A DNA stretch of 64,000 nt from Temnothorax longispinosus (GCF_030848805.1 NC_092363.1:8246001-8310000); one strand, 5' to 3'; numbered from the stretch's first letter, positions 1-12,440 are shown. Notes: generated from the letters alone by a model not told the origin. A program made the numbers and translations.

Positions 1-1030
1 GAAATAAAAAGCGTGGCGTGCAAAACTTATGTACGTGGATATATTTATATAATAATGAAAAAAATGATAACGTATATGGTATTACAATATGAATACCTTG
101 TTTACGAAGATAGTTTTTTGCTTAACGTGGAACTGATGTGACTCTTTACAAGTTCTTTCCTTACACTTAACCAAATCTTTTTATAGTTTATGTTTGTGTA
201 ATTTAGACATATGCATTATATAAAAGATAGCTGGCGTGATTTATGAAAAGAGCACGAATATGCAATATATATCTATAATAGACAATACGTGTGTACAGTT
301 ATACGTTATCACGTTCGATATTCTTTCGTTTAGTTTTATATGTAGATATATGGATACGTACGATAAAATAGCATAAGTAGTATAAGTACATTTGTATACA
401 AGAAAAACATATGCGCATGAATGAACTTGCACACGATTCATACTACACTTATGTGACTGCCAGAATTATTTAATAAAAGCCCATACACGTTTATGTTATT
501 TCATTATTTATTATGCCGAAATGTGTGTACAAATATAATTCATATTATTTATTGTACAACACATATTATTTATTGTATTTTTTTGGTCTTTATTTTTTAT
601 TTTTTTTTTATTGCACGTCGGCATGTATGTACTACCGAGATATATTTGCTCAATATTTGATTATTCGTAGATTCTTTATTTCAATAAAAAAATTTCTCAT
701 CGACTCACCGATCCGATGCGCAACGGGCGGAGTTATTCAGGCACGTGTAGCTACGGTGATACTGTAACATACAAACATGAAATTCAAATTAAAGAAGCGC
801 TCAAAATGATCAACATTTCAAAAGTTACGTCTTACGCGTCTCTAATTCGTCTTTCAATAAAATATTTAGCAATACACGTATCTATATTTATCGAAAAAAA
901 GATCTTTACAAGAATAAAATTTTAGATAATTTTTCTTTCTCTAATTATTTTTCTACGTTATCGAGAAAAAAAGAATTCGAATAAATAAAAAAGAATTTAT
1001 AAATTTTACGCAGATAAGAGATGATACTCA
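1..1030. other. AT-rich stretch, no gene seen
   Basis: Low-complexity AT-rich sequence with short T-rich and A-rich runs. The open frames present are short, of biased composition and without splice-site or motif support. Nothing here can be assigned. Confidence 0.6.
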
Positions 1031-2600
1031 CCCCAAGGTTGCTCCGCCGGTGCCCGATGTCTCTTTCTCAGACCGTCAGACCTCCTCCTCCTCCTCCTCC
1101 TCCTCCTCTCATCGCACTCGCGAAAAACACTCGCGGATAATAAACTACACGCGCGCGTGGACTAATTATAATCAGTAAGTCTTTCGCGCGATACTGTACG
1201 GCACTCCCGTTTAAAAAGCCCATGATGAGATACACGAACGTATGACGCATTCACGAACGGGCGATGTATCACGGGTCATCACGGCGCGGGCATTACTCGA
1301 ATCACTCGATACGACAAACACTCAGCCCTTTTTTCCCTTCGAAGAGAATCGGTGATAATTAAATCACGCGACCAAAACCGACACAGCGTTCAAAGCACGA
1401 TCGACACGAGATAAATAAATGCTACATTCGAGAGCCCGAACGCGACGGGACGAACCGGACGTGCGCCACGATTATCGCCCGCGAATATTACAACAAAAGC
1501 AACGCGTTCACAATTTGACACGTACATACCAGATACCTTCGCCTCGACGCCGACGTCTCCGTCTCGAGCGAGCGAGCGCGTCGTGTGACACGTTCATTCC
1601 GACGAAACACTTGAAACACCCACAACGTGTAGTTGAACTCGTACGGCGAATACTCGCGTAGTCGATTATTTCTGCGGCCCGCGGCGAACGAGGACTACGA
1701 GAGGAGCAGGAGTCAGGGGTGCCACTCGCAGAAACGAGCGCGAATATGCATGCAGCACTGCGCGAGCACAAACGCTTCCTACGATGTGCAAAATCCATCG
1801 GGAGAATGATGGCTGTGGCTGTGACTTCCGCGAGTAATGGTACTCCGAACGCTGACGGAAACAAGTAGCAAGGCCGCTCACCGGCAAAAACAATCGGCCG
1901 CGCGGTAACTTATTTAATCGTACGCTGCTTTCAAGTTCAACCGTTCACTCAGTTCACTGGTCGCGCCCTAGTATGTAGACTAGTATGGCGCCTGGTACGC
2001 CGCGCCGCGCCGGCTCAGAGCGGCCGAACGTGATTGGCCGGATCTGGGGGCTCGACTCGCGAGCCAATCGCGTTCGACGTCTCCCCCGACTCACCCGTCT
2101 GCGCGACCAGCGCGACGCGAGTATGCGGAGACATCGGAGTAATACGTGAGTCGTGACACGTTTACAACGGGTCGCGGTCGGTGCGAGCGTGCGAGATGTT
2201 GTCGTTCGTGTAATTTTGTACTCTTTTTCTCGTGAATGATAAGAAATCGGATTACGAAGTGTTGCAAAGTGAACGTACGTCGAATATGCTGTTCTTCCTT
2301 GTGTCGACTGCAACGAGTGGGATGCCGTCGCTGGGCGAAATGAATGCCAAATGCCGTGCTGGACGCCGACGACGCGACCGGCGACGCCCGCGCCACACAT
2401 ATCACCCTTTTGATGGCTGTGATTTGGCGGGTCTCCTGCAGCGTGCCGTGATCGGTGAGTGACGTGTACACGAGATATAAATAATATTTCAAAGCGCGAT
2501 ACATCCGAATCTTAATAGAATCATTGTCCCGCGTCAGAGTGAAACGATAACCTCGAACGCCGCGTCTCCTGCCTCCGCCCTCCGTTTCGATTCCTACTCC
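1030..2600. promoter_or_regulatory. CpG-rich, possibly bidirectional promoter block
   Basis: This block is strikingly richer in GC and CpG than its flanks. It carries good splice donors facing both ways: on the minus strand a GTGAGTATC donor just below 1034, following a (GGA)n run at about 1081-1108, and on the plus strand a GTGAGTG donor after about 2454. Short frames of about 76 residues run into each donor, but none has a recognisable domain. The simplest reading is first exons and core promoters of genes that extend outside the window or into long introns. Direction and gene identity are inferred, not shown. Confidence 0.35.
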
Positions 2601-5057
2601 GAATAAGTAAATAATGCGGGGAGATGGAGATGCTTCAATGAATAGCTTGAACGTCTCGTTAAGCGCGAGAATTAATAATCACGTGAGTAAATAAAGAGAA
2701 CGATCGCGCGTTTAGCGCAAAGTTCTCACTTTGCTTGTGTCGCGATCGCGAACGATCGAGGGAGCGAGCTTATGCTTTAAAATGACAAAATGCATATGAA
2801 CGTTGAAAGTGCGTGCTGCGTACTGACAAGCTCAAGCTCAAATGTGCGTCCACGAATACACGTCCGTTTTTCGTTTAAAAAACAGGCATATACGTCGTTG
2901 TAAATGTTTTAAATTATTTGCACGTGTGTTTCTCCATTCTTCCTTCTTTACTTTACAGAAAATTCACGTTAACGTGTATCGTTTTTTATTTGTAACGTTC
3001 TTCGCGATCGTTCTCGCAGCGCGGTGATCGCGCATACCATAAAAATAAAAGACGATGAATCATCGCCGCCAAAATATACTTAAAAATTATAAAACATTCT
3101 CTGTTGCTTGTTCCCCAAATATTATTCGTTTTGCTTACAAAATTTTCCTTAAACGAGCCTCGTGCTTCGTACTTCGTGCTCTTATCTTGCAGATTTATTA
3201 GCAAGAAAAAGAAAGAACATTGTCAATTCGATCGCGGCGCCTTAAAATGGAATTATTGCTACGAAATTTTTTTCCGATAACTGATACTAATAACTCTACA
3301 GTTATAAACTCATAGTTACGAACTCATAGCTGATAGAATTTAACATTAACTATAGACACTACAAAGCGGGTGCCATTTATTCTCGACTATTTATTTATTT
3401 TTAACAACATGTATAAAATTTAATTTTTACATTTATTTGTCATCACGGATCAAGATAACTTGAATAAAATTAATCATAATGACCCGTCATTTATAAGTTG
3501 TCAAAACATGATTCTTGCGCTGACAGTTTATACTCTCGCAGTACGACGTGAGAGAATCGCCAAGCGAGAGACGTACGCAGGGTCATGGAAAAACGGCAAC
3601 ACGTCAATCTTTTACATGCCTTGTTTATAACAGTGGATACTATACCGTGCACACATTTTTATCTTAAAACGTACAATACAGAGACTTGTTTCTATACTTT
3701 ATGTCTCGAAAAAAATATGGATTTATTTATATTTCATTTATTTATATATATCGAACATTTTTTGAAATTTTATCTGAAGAAATTGAATACAATATAAAGA
3801 ATTAATAATAATAATCACGGCGAATGAGGTAATACTTTTAAATTCCTTCTAGGCTGTATGTAATGTTTTAGATCCATCTATATTACACGGTCCATCTACT
3901 ACGGTGTTACCTAAAACAAATGTTATCACTCTAATTATTACATGTATACAAAGATTAAAATTTATCATGCATGATATTTAACAACGTTATTAAATATTAA
4001 GTCCGATATTAAGCAAATAATAGATTTTAATTTAAAAACGTGTATCGACTAATAAACATATGAGAGAATCGCGAGATTTTTAGGAATGTCTTGGCACAAG
4101 TAGTTGCATCCGCACTGCGTGTGAGATATAATAATAAAAGTATACTGGAGTGGACCGAGTGGACACTGGACATTGGACACTGCCATGCTACGCCCGTGAA
4201 CAGCGCGGACGGAAAATGATCCATGAGACCATGCAGAGTTCACCGGAGACAGATATAGATAAGTTGAGATCTCTGTCTTTCTCTGTTGTACAAGAAGCAT
4301 GCGCGTATTACTGACAAGTGACAATGAGAGAAAGAAATGGTTGTCTTGCTTTCTGCCCCTCTCCAGTATACATACTTATATTATTTATTGCTTATTATAT
4401 CTCACGATCAGTAGATGCTTTGCATCCCTTGCATCCTATTTTTACATATTTGGAATTGGGAAATGCGCATCGCATCTAGATAGGTATTTGCGTATCGTGA
4501 CTTACAATTAGAACACGGTCGAGATTGTTGTAATCGAGAATCATCAAGTATCGAAAACGATCGATTTAGATTTTAGTAACGCTCACGGTGTGTTTTGCGC
4601 AAGTTTAATTCTTGATAAGTGTTTAATCAATATGAAAGGTAATACGCGGCGTATCTCTACGCACCAATTGAATACCCAATAAAAAAAACTAAACTTATTA
4701 AAGCATAAATGTAAAATAATGAGTTCGAATAATGTTTAACGATTATTATTGTTTCGAGAAGAATTGTAAGTGGCAAATAATGTTTCGGGAAATGCGTATA
4801 TATCAAATAAAATTCAAATCCGTTTGGTGTGCAAACGTTACTTTCTCTAGAAAAATGGCACTGTTTGAATCTATAAAGACATTAACAGACAAAATCCATT
4901 TTTTCAACGGAAAAAAGGGTTTTTTTTATAAATTATATTATGTAGTATATAAAGACTTTTATAGGAAAATTCAATCGTTTTTGGAGTGATTCAAGCCGCT
5001 TAAAGAAAGAATACGGACTCTTTTAACTTTATTTTACCTATTTGTATAGATTTCCAT
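2600..5057. other. Intergenic or intronic, no gene seen
   Basis: AT-rich sequence without a supported coding region. Small open frames lack splice sites, domains or compositional bias. A TTTATT at 5028-5033 is the poly(A) signal (AATAAA on the minus strand) of the small secreted-peptide gene that follows. Confidence 0.6.
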
Positions 5058-5441
5058 CTACTTGGCAGCAGTAGTAGTGGTAGTAGTGGCAGCAGTAGTA
5101 GTAGCGGGTCTCATCATGCGCCCGCGACAAGCTGCTTTGTCAAACCCAAGAATCGATTTCCCGATGCTCATGCTCATCGTCGCCTAAAAAAAGCAAGCAA
5201 GAATTAAGAGTTGCTCGATATTAATATTTATAATATTTTTTTTATTTTTATGTAAACACGCGGGCACATAAATAATAACGAGAACGTAATATTGCTTTGC
5301 ATTTTATTGTGATACTGAATAATGAAAAATTATTGTTATATAATAGGAATAATTTTGGTCATTTATACGCCTCGAAATTGTGATACGTCTTACCATGATG
5401 CACATGACAAAGAAACAGAATAGTTTGCCGAACAACTTCAT
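5058..5441 (-). CDS. Small secreted Thr/Ala-tailed peptide, 57 aa
   Basis: Not a family I recognise. Two coding exons: 5441-5394 (16 codons, starting MKLFGKLFCFFVMCIM) and 5183-5058 (41 codons plus TAG), joined in phase 0 across a 210-base intron with a GTAAGACG donor and a strong pyrimidine-tract TTTTTTTAG acceptor. The N-terminus is a classic signal peptide: a Lys, then an uninterrupted hydrophobic core. The predicted mature part reads SIGKSILGFDKAACRGRMM followed by a tail made almost only of Thr and Ala. It has one cysteine after the signal peptide. A TATAAAAG box lies 50 bases before the ATG and an AATAAA lies 25 bases after the stop, so the whole transcript is very short. The compact TATA-driven layout fits an abundantly expressed secreted product such as a gland, haemolymph or cuticle peptide, but that role is inference. 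Confidence 0.62.
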
Positions 5442-5461
5442 CTTTCACTACAATATTTGTT

Positions 5462-5498
5462 CCAACTAATGCCGTACACCCTGGCATGCCTTTTATAC
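5462..5498 (-). promoter_or_regulatory. TATA box and initiator of the 57-aa peptide gene
   Basis: On the minus strand, TATAAAAG occupies 5498-5491. About 27 bases downstream is CATTAGTT (5472-5465), an acceptable initiator. The start codon follows at 5441, giving a 5' leader of roughly 27-30 bases. The spacing is that of a standard RNA polymerase II core promoter. Confidence 0.6.
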
Positions 5499-6306
5499 TA
5501 TTACAGTACAATTATGCTGTATCTTTCATCAACAATTTTTGTTTGCGCGATAGTACTTCCGGCACTTCCGGAAACAATAACAAGTTTCAAAGTTGACCAT
5601 ATCTGCTCGCACATATATGTATATACATGCATGTGTATAATTATGTGAACTAATCATCACCAGCGAAAAAACAATTGAGTATCAAAAGAAAGAAACAATA
5701 TGTATAACAATCATAAGCATTATTTTTCTTTGTTATTGGTTGGGAGATAACAGAGAACATGCGCGATAAGGAGTTATATCTTAACGATCTTATATTGCTA
5801 TAAAATTTATTATATCTTGTGATCTACATATTTATAGACGTTGATCATCATTTCGATCCATTTGTCACAAATAAAGTATAATTATCTGAAGGTATATCTG
5901 TAATAACATTGTGTTTTTGGAAACAGCTATAAAAATTAGAAAATAATGCATGCAAATTTTGTTATATAAATTAAAAAATAAAAGATAAAAATATACGTTC
6001 ATAAAAAGTTATTGTCCGTGTTGGATTTCATGATTATGGTGAAATTTCTTTTTATTATTGTGAATTCCAATTAGCACTTTATCTTATGCAAATTCTAATT
6101 AGCTTTATTTAACTTTTATAGCTTCTCTACATACGATTACCATATACCTATATTATTGATATCTTGGCACTTGCCTTATATATTATTCCTATATGATTAA
6201 AAATATCTCGTTAATGAGATTGACTATATTATAATCAACACGTGTTTTACTTGTAGTCGAGCGGGCATTTTTTTCTATTATTTAAATTAATTTAATAAGA
6301 GAATCG

Positions 6307-6347
<41 letters not shown>

Positions 6348-6461
6348 ATTTTAAGTATTAAAATGCGCATCTCAGGCTAAGAAGCGTAATTTCTTTTTAG
6401 AGCTAGCGTATGCAATACGCATTGATTTGTAATGCCAACATATGCGTAACGTAAAACGTCA
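5499..6461. other. Spacer with (GA)n microsatellite
   Basis: AT-rich spacer between the small secreted gene and the cuticular protein gene. It holds a pure (GA)n run at about 6310-6344. No coding evidence was found. Confidence 0.6.
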
Positions 6462-8345
6462 TTAACACGTCTGATCATCATCTACGTCATTTACAACGGA
6501 AGTTGCCTCATAAGTCAATCGTTCAGCTTCCCTTTGCGCGGCGATCGCCGCGTGTTGTTCCGCGATTCTGTGATACAATTCATTGTGTCTGTCCTTCGCT
6601 CTCGCCACGCTCGCTGAATCCTGCAAAGCAATTAAGCAAAGCAATGAAAAAACACGCAAGTTATGCACGAGATAATCTAGCTCAATCAAAATTTTATTCT
6701 TTATCGAGATATCCGAATTCCTGGAAACGAATGTATTTTTGTAGACAATCAGAATGCTTCTCCATTCTCATCGCCTCTTTAACAAAGAATGTAACTTATT
6801 TAATGGGGAATTTGTGATTTTAAAATTAGCTTGACTTGGAAATCGGATCCTTAGTTTTACTACTCTATATTAACGGATATATTAATAACAGACAATTACT
6901 CGTGGCAAATTTGCTGGAACGTTATGAGCGTTTGCCTCTGCAATCCTGTGATAAAGACGGAAATGTTTCTCCTTGGCCAGTCTTACAGCTTCTGAATCGG
7001 CAGGTTGAGCGTAAGCATCCTCAAAGTTGATTAAAGCTGGATGAAATCCGTTTTTATCGGCCGTATACTCCACTGTTCGTACTTTGTATTTTGGATCAAT
7101 GTACGAATATGTTCCTGAAATACATATACGTATAATACACCGCCGCGATCATTAACACGTCTGACTGCAGATTGCATTATTTCTTTTAATTACTACATTA
7201 TTACACATTTGACAGTTCTGTTACATATGTTATTTAACATTAAACTAGTCAAATTAGAATTAATTCTTTGGATATAATGCAATTTATTTTTTGTCGTTAA
7301 AAAAGGCAAAATCTGAGAATGAGATTCAATCTTATTTCAATAATAATCATTTCAGTTTGACAAGTTTTATCCATTGTTTTGTATTTTGATTTAATGTAAA
7401 CGGATTTGTGATGACTGATGAAATATAGCGAGTATGTTGGTACGCGATCTGCAGGATCTATAGTAGGTATATATATATGTATATGAATGACATTTGCCGT
7501 GAATTACCGTGAATAATTCCATGTCCATCACCGGCTTCTTGATGAACACGATCGATATGTCCTGGATATCGTCCTGCCTCATATTGGAAACTATACGGTT
7601 TCGGAGGTGGTAGTGGTGTCGTTGTCGAGTATCCTGAAATGTGCGATACATCCGCCAAGCAAACGCTAATCAAGGCGGCGGCTATCTATAATTTAATATA
7701 AAATAATTATAATAATTTGTTAAATGGTTTGATTGGATTTCAAATGGTGGTAAATTTTCTAAAATGCATTTAATTTGAAATTAATCCAAAATCCAGAAAT
7801 GAGATTTTATTTTAAAAATTGGAAAGTCAGTATTTAAAATATTTTTTTATTTATTCTAAATTCTACATTAGTTTCTTAATTTCTTCTCAAGAATTCAATT
7901 TTATATTACTATTCAGTATTACTGGCAGCGAATATCGGAACGCAGCTAAAGAATACAGCAACTTTCGCGCACCAATACAATTCCAAGTCAGCGAGTTGCG
8001 TAATCAACCGGTTATTTCGCCATATAACTGTACGCTGTCTGAAGAAATTCTTTAATTTGTATTATCTGCCCTACGATGTTTTTATATTTTCCTTCTTTAT
8101 TTTGGAAGATTTCCTATTTATAAAAATATTATATAGTATTGTACTTTATTACAATTTACAATATACATATATAATAAGATACACACCTATAAACTTTGTT
8201 TATATTGTGTGTTTATATGTATATATGAACCATGCACTTATTATTTATGCATCGAATTCGATGCAGATATTTATCTGAAATATTTGTATTATAATATTAA
8301 TTAATCGTTAAATCTATGTTCTCTACTTACGATTATGTATTTCAT
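6462..8345 (-). CDS. Cuticular protein, RR (chitin-binding 4) type, about 181 aa
   Basis: Structural protein of the exoskeleton that binds chitin outside the cell. Exons: 8345-8331 (MKYII), 7685-7508, 7114-6921 and 6620-6462. The assembled N-terminus MKYIIIAAALISVCLADV is a signal peptide split by the first intron, as is usual for insect cuticle genes. Exons 2 and 3 join to give the Rebers-Riddiford core (PYSFQYEAGRYPGHIDR, then GTYSYIDPKYKVRTVEYTAD and NGFHP). The C-terminus holds two related helical units, AKEKHFRLYHRIAEANAHN and AKDRHNELYHRIAEQHAAI, one on each side of intron 3. The intron 3 donor is weak: either AAC/GTTCCAG at 6921/6920 or a GC donor at 6936/6935, both phase 0, differing by five residues. 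Domain assignment is firm; the exact intron 3 boundary is not. Confidence 0.88.
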
Positions 8346-8404
8346 TACGCGAGACTGAGAAGTCGATTGGCTTATTTCATCGATATATTCACACGCGCGT
8401 TTTG

Positions 8405-8475
8405 CCGTTTACTGCGAGGATAGCTTGATGGTGAAAGTATTATAAGAAACTGTCGAAAAGCAGGTATTATAAAGG
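8405..8475 (-). promoter_or_regulatory. Core promoter region of the cuticular protein gene
   Basis: Reading the minus strand, a TATA-like TTTATAAT lies at 8473-8466 with an ACAGTT initiator-like site at 8453-8448. A second TATA-like motif lies at about 8447, followed about 30 bases on by GCAGTAA. Either pair could set the start of a leader of 60-110 bases before the ATG at 8345. Confidence 0.4.
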
Positions 8476-9285
8476 TTTCTCCACACCGAAGCAGTTTTCT
8501 ATATATGATTCGTATAATTATATTATAAACTCAACTTATTACATTAACAAAACGGTTATTTTAAATAACAAAATTATTGTTTATATTAACATTAATATTT
8601 ATTTAGATCAAATTAATTAACATCACTGTAGTAATTATACTATTACATTTAACTAGAATAATTGATTATATGCAAGTATTAATGACTCGCATTTATACAA
8701 TAAAATAAATTTACAATAACGATGAAGAATTTCTTGTTTCTTATTTATTTGTTCAATACAGTAAAGATTGCAACGTTTGCTTCGCATTTTATATGAGAAT
8801 AACTTTCTTAACGTATAAATATATTTAAAATGTTTAAATTTAATACTATAATCTTTGTTAAAATTAACATAATAATATAATTTTATCTGTTACTAAATGC
8901 TAGGATTGAATAATTAAATTCGATTGCCGCAGAAAAACATTATATGTATGAAGAAACGCAAATAAGAAACCTGATTACCTGGTAAACGTGAAGTAATAAG
9001 AAGTAATATAATTAAATTCGTGCATGCGCAATTATGATATATCTATAACTATTATATGCTTAACCTGATCTAATCTAATCAACAATCAGTACAATTGTTA
9101 TTAGTTGTTACAGTTGTTATTACTATACTATATTTAATGTCATAAAGATTGGTTAAATATTTAATGTTAATAAACATGAATTAGATTAATATTTTTATTT
9201 TCCAAAACTGTGGTTATCGCCGCGTATTTTAAAAATAAAACCAAATAGCTATACCATTGGTGTTGCAAAACATTTAATTATTCAG
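8476..9285. other. AT-rich spacer, nothing recognised
   Basis: Very AT-rich, with no supported open frames. It should contain the 3' end of the first CRAL-TRIO gene, but no canonical poly(A) signal was identified on the minus strand. Confidence 0.55.
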
Positions 9286-10633
9286 TCAATCGATTTCGAG
9301 CTTTTTAAAGCTTCCTTCAACTCCAAACAAATCCGTTGCTGTCTTCGCCTTGCCCGGTCGTAGCGCCTCATTAACGCGATGAGCTTCTTCCTCTTGGAAC
9401 CAAGCAACGTGATCTACCAATTTTTTTATTTGCTTATCATGTAACTCCTGTAGAGAACCGGCTTGACCGCCTGACTCATTCGGAAGAACTTCGAGCGGTA
9501 TGAATTTCTCCAGAGTGTCGCTCGTGGTATGCATATGAAACTAGAATTTATAGAAACATATAGTTCAAAACTTTGATACTTTTTTCATCGAATTATATTC
9601 CCCTCCATGCAATTTTTTCCAAAAATAAAAATATAATTAAAATACGTATTATATACGCAGTAAAGAAGTAAAATCTCTTAGCATTTAAAATTATATTTTC
9701 GAAGATGCGTTGTTTAATACATAAACACGTTGCTATATCAAATAGAAAATTTGATCTTTTCACTTTTTTACTTTTAATGTAATGATATGGATAATTGATC
9801 GGCAATGTGTGTGTATATAATTTCAATCTTACCATATCCATCAACTGCTTTTTCATGAATGGTCTCATCATATTCATAATGACATCCATTACCGGAGAAG
9901 AATTCATAAAATGTAAACCCTTCAATCTGACAGGCAATCCTTCTTGTAGATAGTAGAGGAATTTCTTTAGGCCCATAGGACTCAAACGGCCGACGTGACC
10001 GAAAGAAACGTTTTTCATGTCAAATAATATTATGTGGCCTTCGCAAGTGCCCTCGGTGTAAAGCCATAGATCGATCACCATATTTAGGCTTTTCATCACA
10101 TCGTTGTAAACAAAATGCGATGGTTCGCCGTCTAGGAGTCTTCCATAAATGATTTTATAGCCTTCTTTAGTAGTTCCTTCCAAAACTTGGTGTGTTCTGT
10201 CGATAATAAGATCACTTCTACTTTGTATGCGAAACTCTGCGAGAAATATTGCTGCATCCATTTGTCGTGTATATAAGGAATATCACACACACACACACAT
10301 GAATGTAACGAATAATTAAAAAGAAAAAGATTATAAATAATATACTTACACCGTTTCAATTGCTTTTTTGAGTTCCTTATTGTTATTAGGATCTCGATTG
10401 GAGAAGAACTCAGGTACGTGAGTCCTAACTGTGTAAAAAGTATCGATAGTAGTTTTCGTCGGTTCGAGTCGATAATAATTGCTATGCAAGAACAATGCTA
10501 ATTCGCTGTCTGATATATTGGGCAAGTGAGGCTGTTTTTCGCACCACTCTCTCAACATTTGAATATCTGCCTCTTTCAATTCAGGATTCTTCTTCAGTTC
10601 CTCCTCGAACGATACTAGTTTTATCGAAGCCAT
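9286..10633 (-). CDS. CRAL-TRIO domain lipid-transfer protein 1, 300 aa
   Basis: Sec14-like cytosolic protein of the alpha-tocopherol transfer protein/CRALBP group, expected to carry a small hydrophobic ligand. Exons: 10633-10350 (284 nt), 10196-9833 (364 nt) and 9540-9286 (255 nt), with phases 2 and 0. Residues 1-94 hold the helical CRAL-TRIO N-domain (EWCEKQPHLP, ALFLHSNYY, then EPTKTTID). Exon 2 is the lipid-binding core (TTKEGYKIIYGRLLDGEPS, GHIILFDMKNVSFGHVGRL, PVRLKGLHFMNSS, PFMKKQLMD). Exon 3 closes the fold (FIPLEVLPNESGGQAGS) and ends in VEGSFKKLEID. The intron 1 acceptor at 10197/10196 was chosen because it gives the same exon length as the three paralogues. First of four tandem genes; the ligand is unknown. 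Confidence 0.9.
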
Positions 10634-10984
10634 CGATACTAGTTTTATCCAGCCACTTTGAATTTAAACTTCTATGGAAATGAAAACAATAACAATGTTG
10701 ACAGAATCGTATAACTACACTACTACATTGTATATTGTAGCAAAACTGGATATATTTTTTATTTATACGTATACAGGTATACAGGTGTAGCAAGGTATGT
10801 GACTGAATGAAGGCCACGTGAAAGTCGTTTAACTCGCGTGATTTCAATACATAAATATGTAGCAACACTTGCTTTCATTTATTTGATCCTGCGCTAAAAT
10901 AGCATTGATCTGAAAAGCTTTGCGAGATAGGTATGTTTTATTCCTTCATAATACAAAGAGATTACAGAGATTCTATATTTATAT

Positions 10985-10988
<4 letters not shown>

Positions 10989-11038
<50 letters not shown>
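10989..11038. repeat. (AT)n microsatellite
   Basis: A run of about 25 AT units. It directly abuts the left end of the inverted-repeat element that starts at 11035. Confidence 0.9.
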
Positions 11039-11040
<2 letters not shown>

Positions 11041-11319
11041 ACTCTGGAAAAAATAAAGACGGTTTTAACCCACTTTGGGGCTCACGGTTATAGTAATCAA
11101 ATTATTTTGATATCGTAACCCTAATTAACATTTTGGTTAGTGCCCCTTAAGTGAAAGTTATCTTTGCGTAACTGAATATCGACAGAACTAATTGAGAGAA
11201 TTGACTAGTATAACTTAAAAATCTTTGAAATAGATAGAATAGCTAATTACGATTTTTAGTTGCGCGTAATCGTGGGCCCTAAAGTGGGTTACAACCGTTT
11301 TTATTTATACAGTAGGTAT
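11035..11319. mobile_element. MITE-like element with about 45-bp terminal inverted repeats
   Basis: The left end (CTACTCTGGAAAAAATAAAG, then ACGGTTTTAACCCACTTT) and the reverse complement of the right end (CTACTGTATAAATAAAAACG, then GTTGTAACCCACTTTAGGGC) match over roughly 45 bases with scattered substitutions. About 190 bases of non-coding sequence lie between. The target-site duplication cannot be called because the left flank is an AT microsatellite. Family not assigned. Confidence 0.7.
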
Positions 11320-11339
11320 ATAAAATAACGACATATGAT

Positions 11340-12366
11340 TGAGGAAATAGGGACCATTACGTTAAATTTTTATATCTGTTCGGGAGTCGATCTCGACGAG
11401 ATCGTCCCGATTGAAATGCCGGGATATATACGTTCAGAGATGAGCGCGAAGACAGTCGGTTACGCGAATCCTCAGATTCGCTGAAGGATCGTGAGCGGGA
11501 GAAAAACTTGAGAGTTTGTGTCGTTATTAACAAAACGTTATTTCGTGCACAAGGTGCCGAGCAAGGCGACGCTCGGAGCAATTCGCGTACACGCGGAGAT
11601 TTTCGTCCTTCTGACAAGGCCGTTCCGCGAATCGGATGTAAAAATCGGAGATCTTTTGCAGTCGGAGATCTTGATCGCGAGACCGAGGATGATCGCGAGA
11701 ATGATACGAGCGTCAGCTCACAAAATCACAGAACAATCAATGTTACCGCACGCAAACGATTTTCAATCTTAGATCGCTCGACACGAGATTTTATCAAAGA
11801 TCATCAGCTCCCGTACGAACGAGCCGACGATTCAAAGTCTTCTGCCTGCTCCGAAACTCTCCGTTCGGCGGTCGCGCCGTGGAAAACCGGAGAACGCGCT
11901 TATTCGACTAATCACGCGTGACTCTATTTTTAAGCTTTAGTTTTTCATTATAGGGTTGCTAATGCAGACGCGCGTCGAGCACTTGCTACTGTTGCGAGGC
12001 ACCTCAACGCATAATCACGCGCGACGCTCTTCGAGGCGCGTGATCGCGGCTCACGACTGAACGTTACCGGGCAGCGAATATCGACGAGTTTAAATTGTAT
12101 ACCACACGATATAGATAATATATTTCGTTTTGACTTTCAAACAATTAATATATCAAATGCAATATTACATTAACTTGTTTATGTGCGGAATCTTCCAAAT
12201 AATGCATTACAATGTGGAGTTGAACGTAATCGAAAAATGATTGCGTGCCCAATACTTAATTCTTTGCAAGCCAAGTAACTCGTCTTGCACAATTGTTAGA
12301 CTAAAGATTAAAGTATGATCATTTTAATGATAGCGAATGAAATATATACTTATAAGTTCCACATAC
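11340..12366. other. CpG-richer block with open frames, function unclear
   Basis: Between 11.35 and 12.06 kb the sequence is GC- and CpG-richer than its surroundings and carries overlapping open frames of up to 137 codons on the plus strand. None shows a known domain or a start and splice context I trust. It probably lies in the 5' intron of CRAL-TRIO gene 1 and may be regulatory or leader sequence of another transcript. Confidence 0.3.
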
Positions 12367-12440
12367 CTCGGATATGCGTGCTGCTCGTATGTGAAAGAAT
12401 TTCGGATGTCTCACGATCAGCCTGATGTCTTGGACAGTAC
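12367..12440 (-). other. Candidate non-coding leader exon of CRAL-TRIO gene 1
   Basis: On the minus strand a TATA-like TTTAAAAGG (12468-12460) is followed by a TCAATT initiator-like site (about 12447-12442). About 75 bases later a good donor CGAG/GTATGTGG follows, the exon ending at 12367. The coding start lies 1.7 kb downstream, preceded by a plausible acceptor (ATTTCCATAG) near 10677. The splice link is inferred. Confidence 0.4.

Noticed and set aside
5050..5205. Ser-rich plus-strand frame (GSSSSGSSGSSSSSGS type)
   Set aside because: The minus strand offers a signal peptide, strong intron, TATA box and poly(A) signal, so the Ser run is the complement of its Thr/Ala codons.
11508..11921. 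A 137-codon plus-strand frame as a protein gene
   Set aside because: Composition is charged and low in structure, a second frame is open in parallel, and no domain, start context or splice signals support it.
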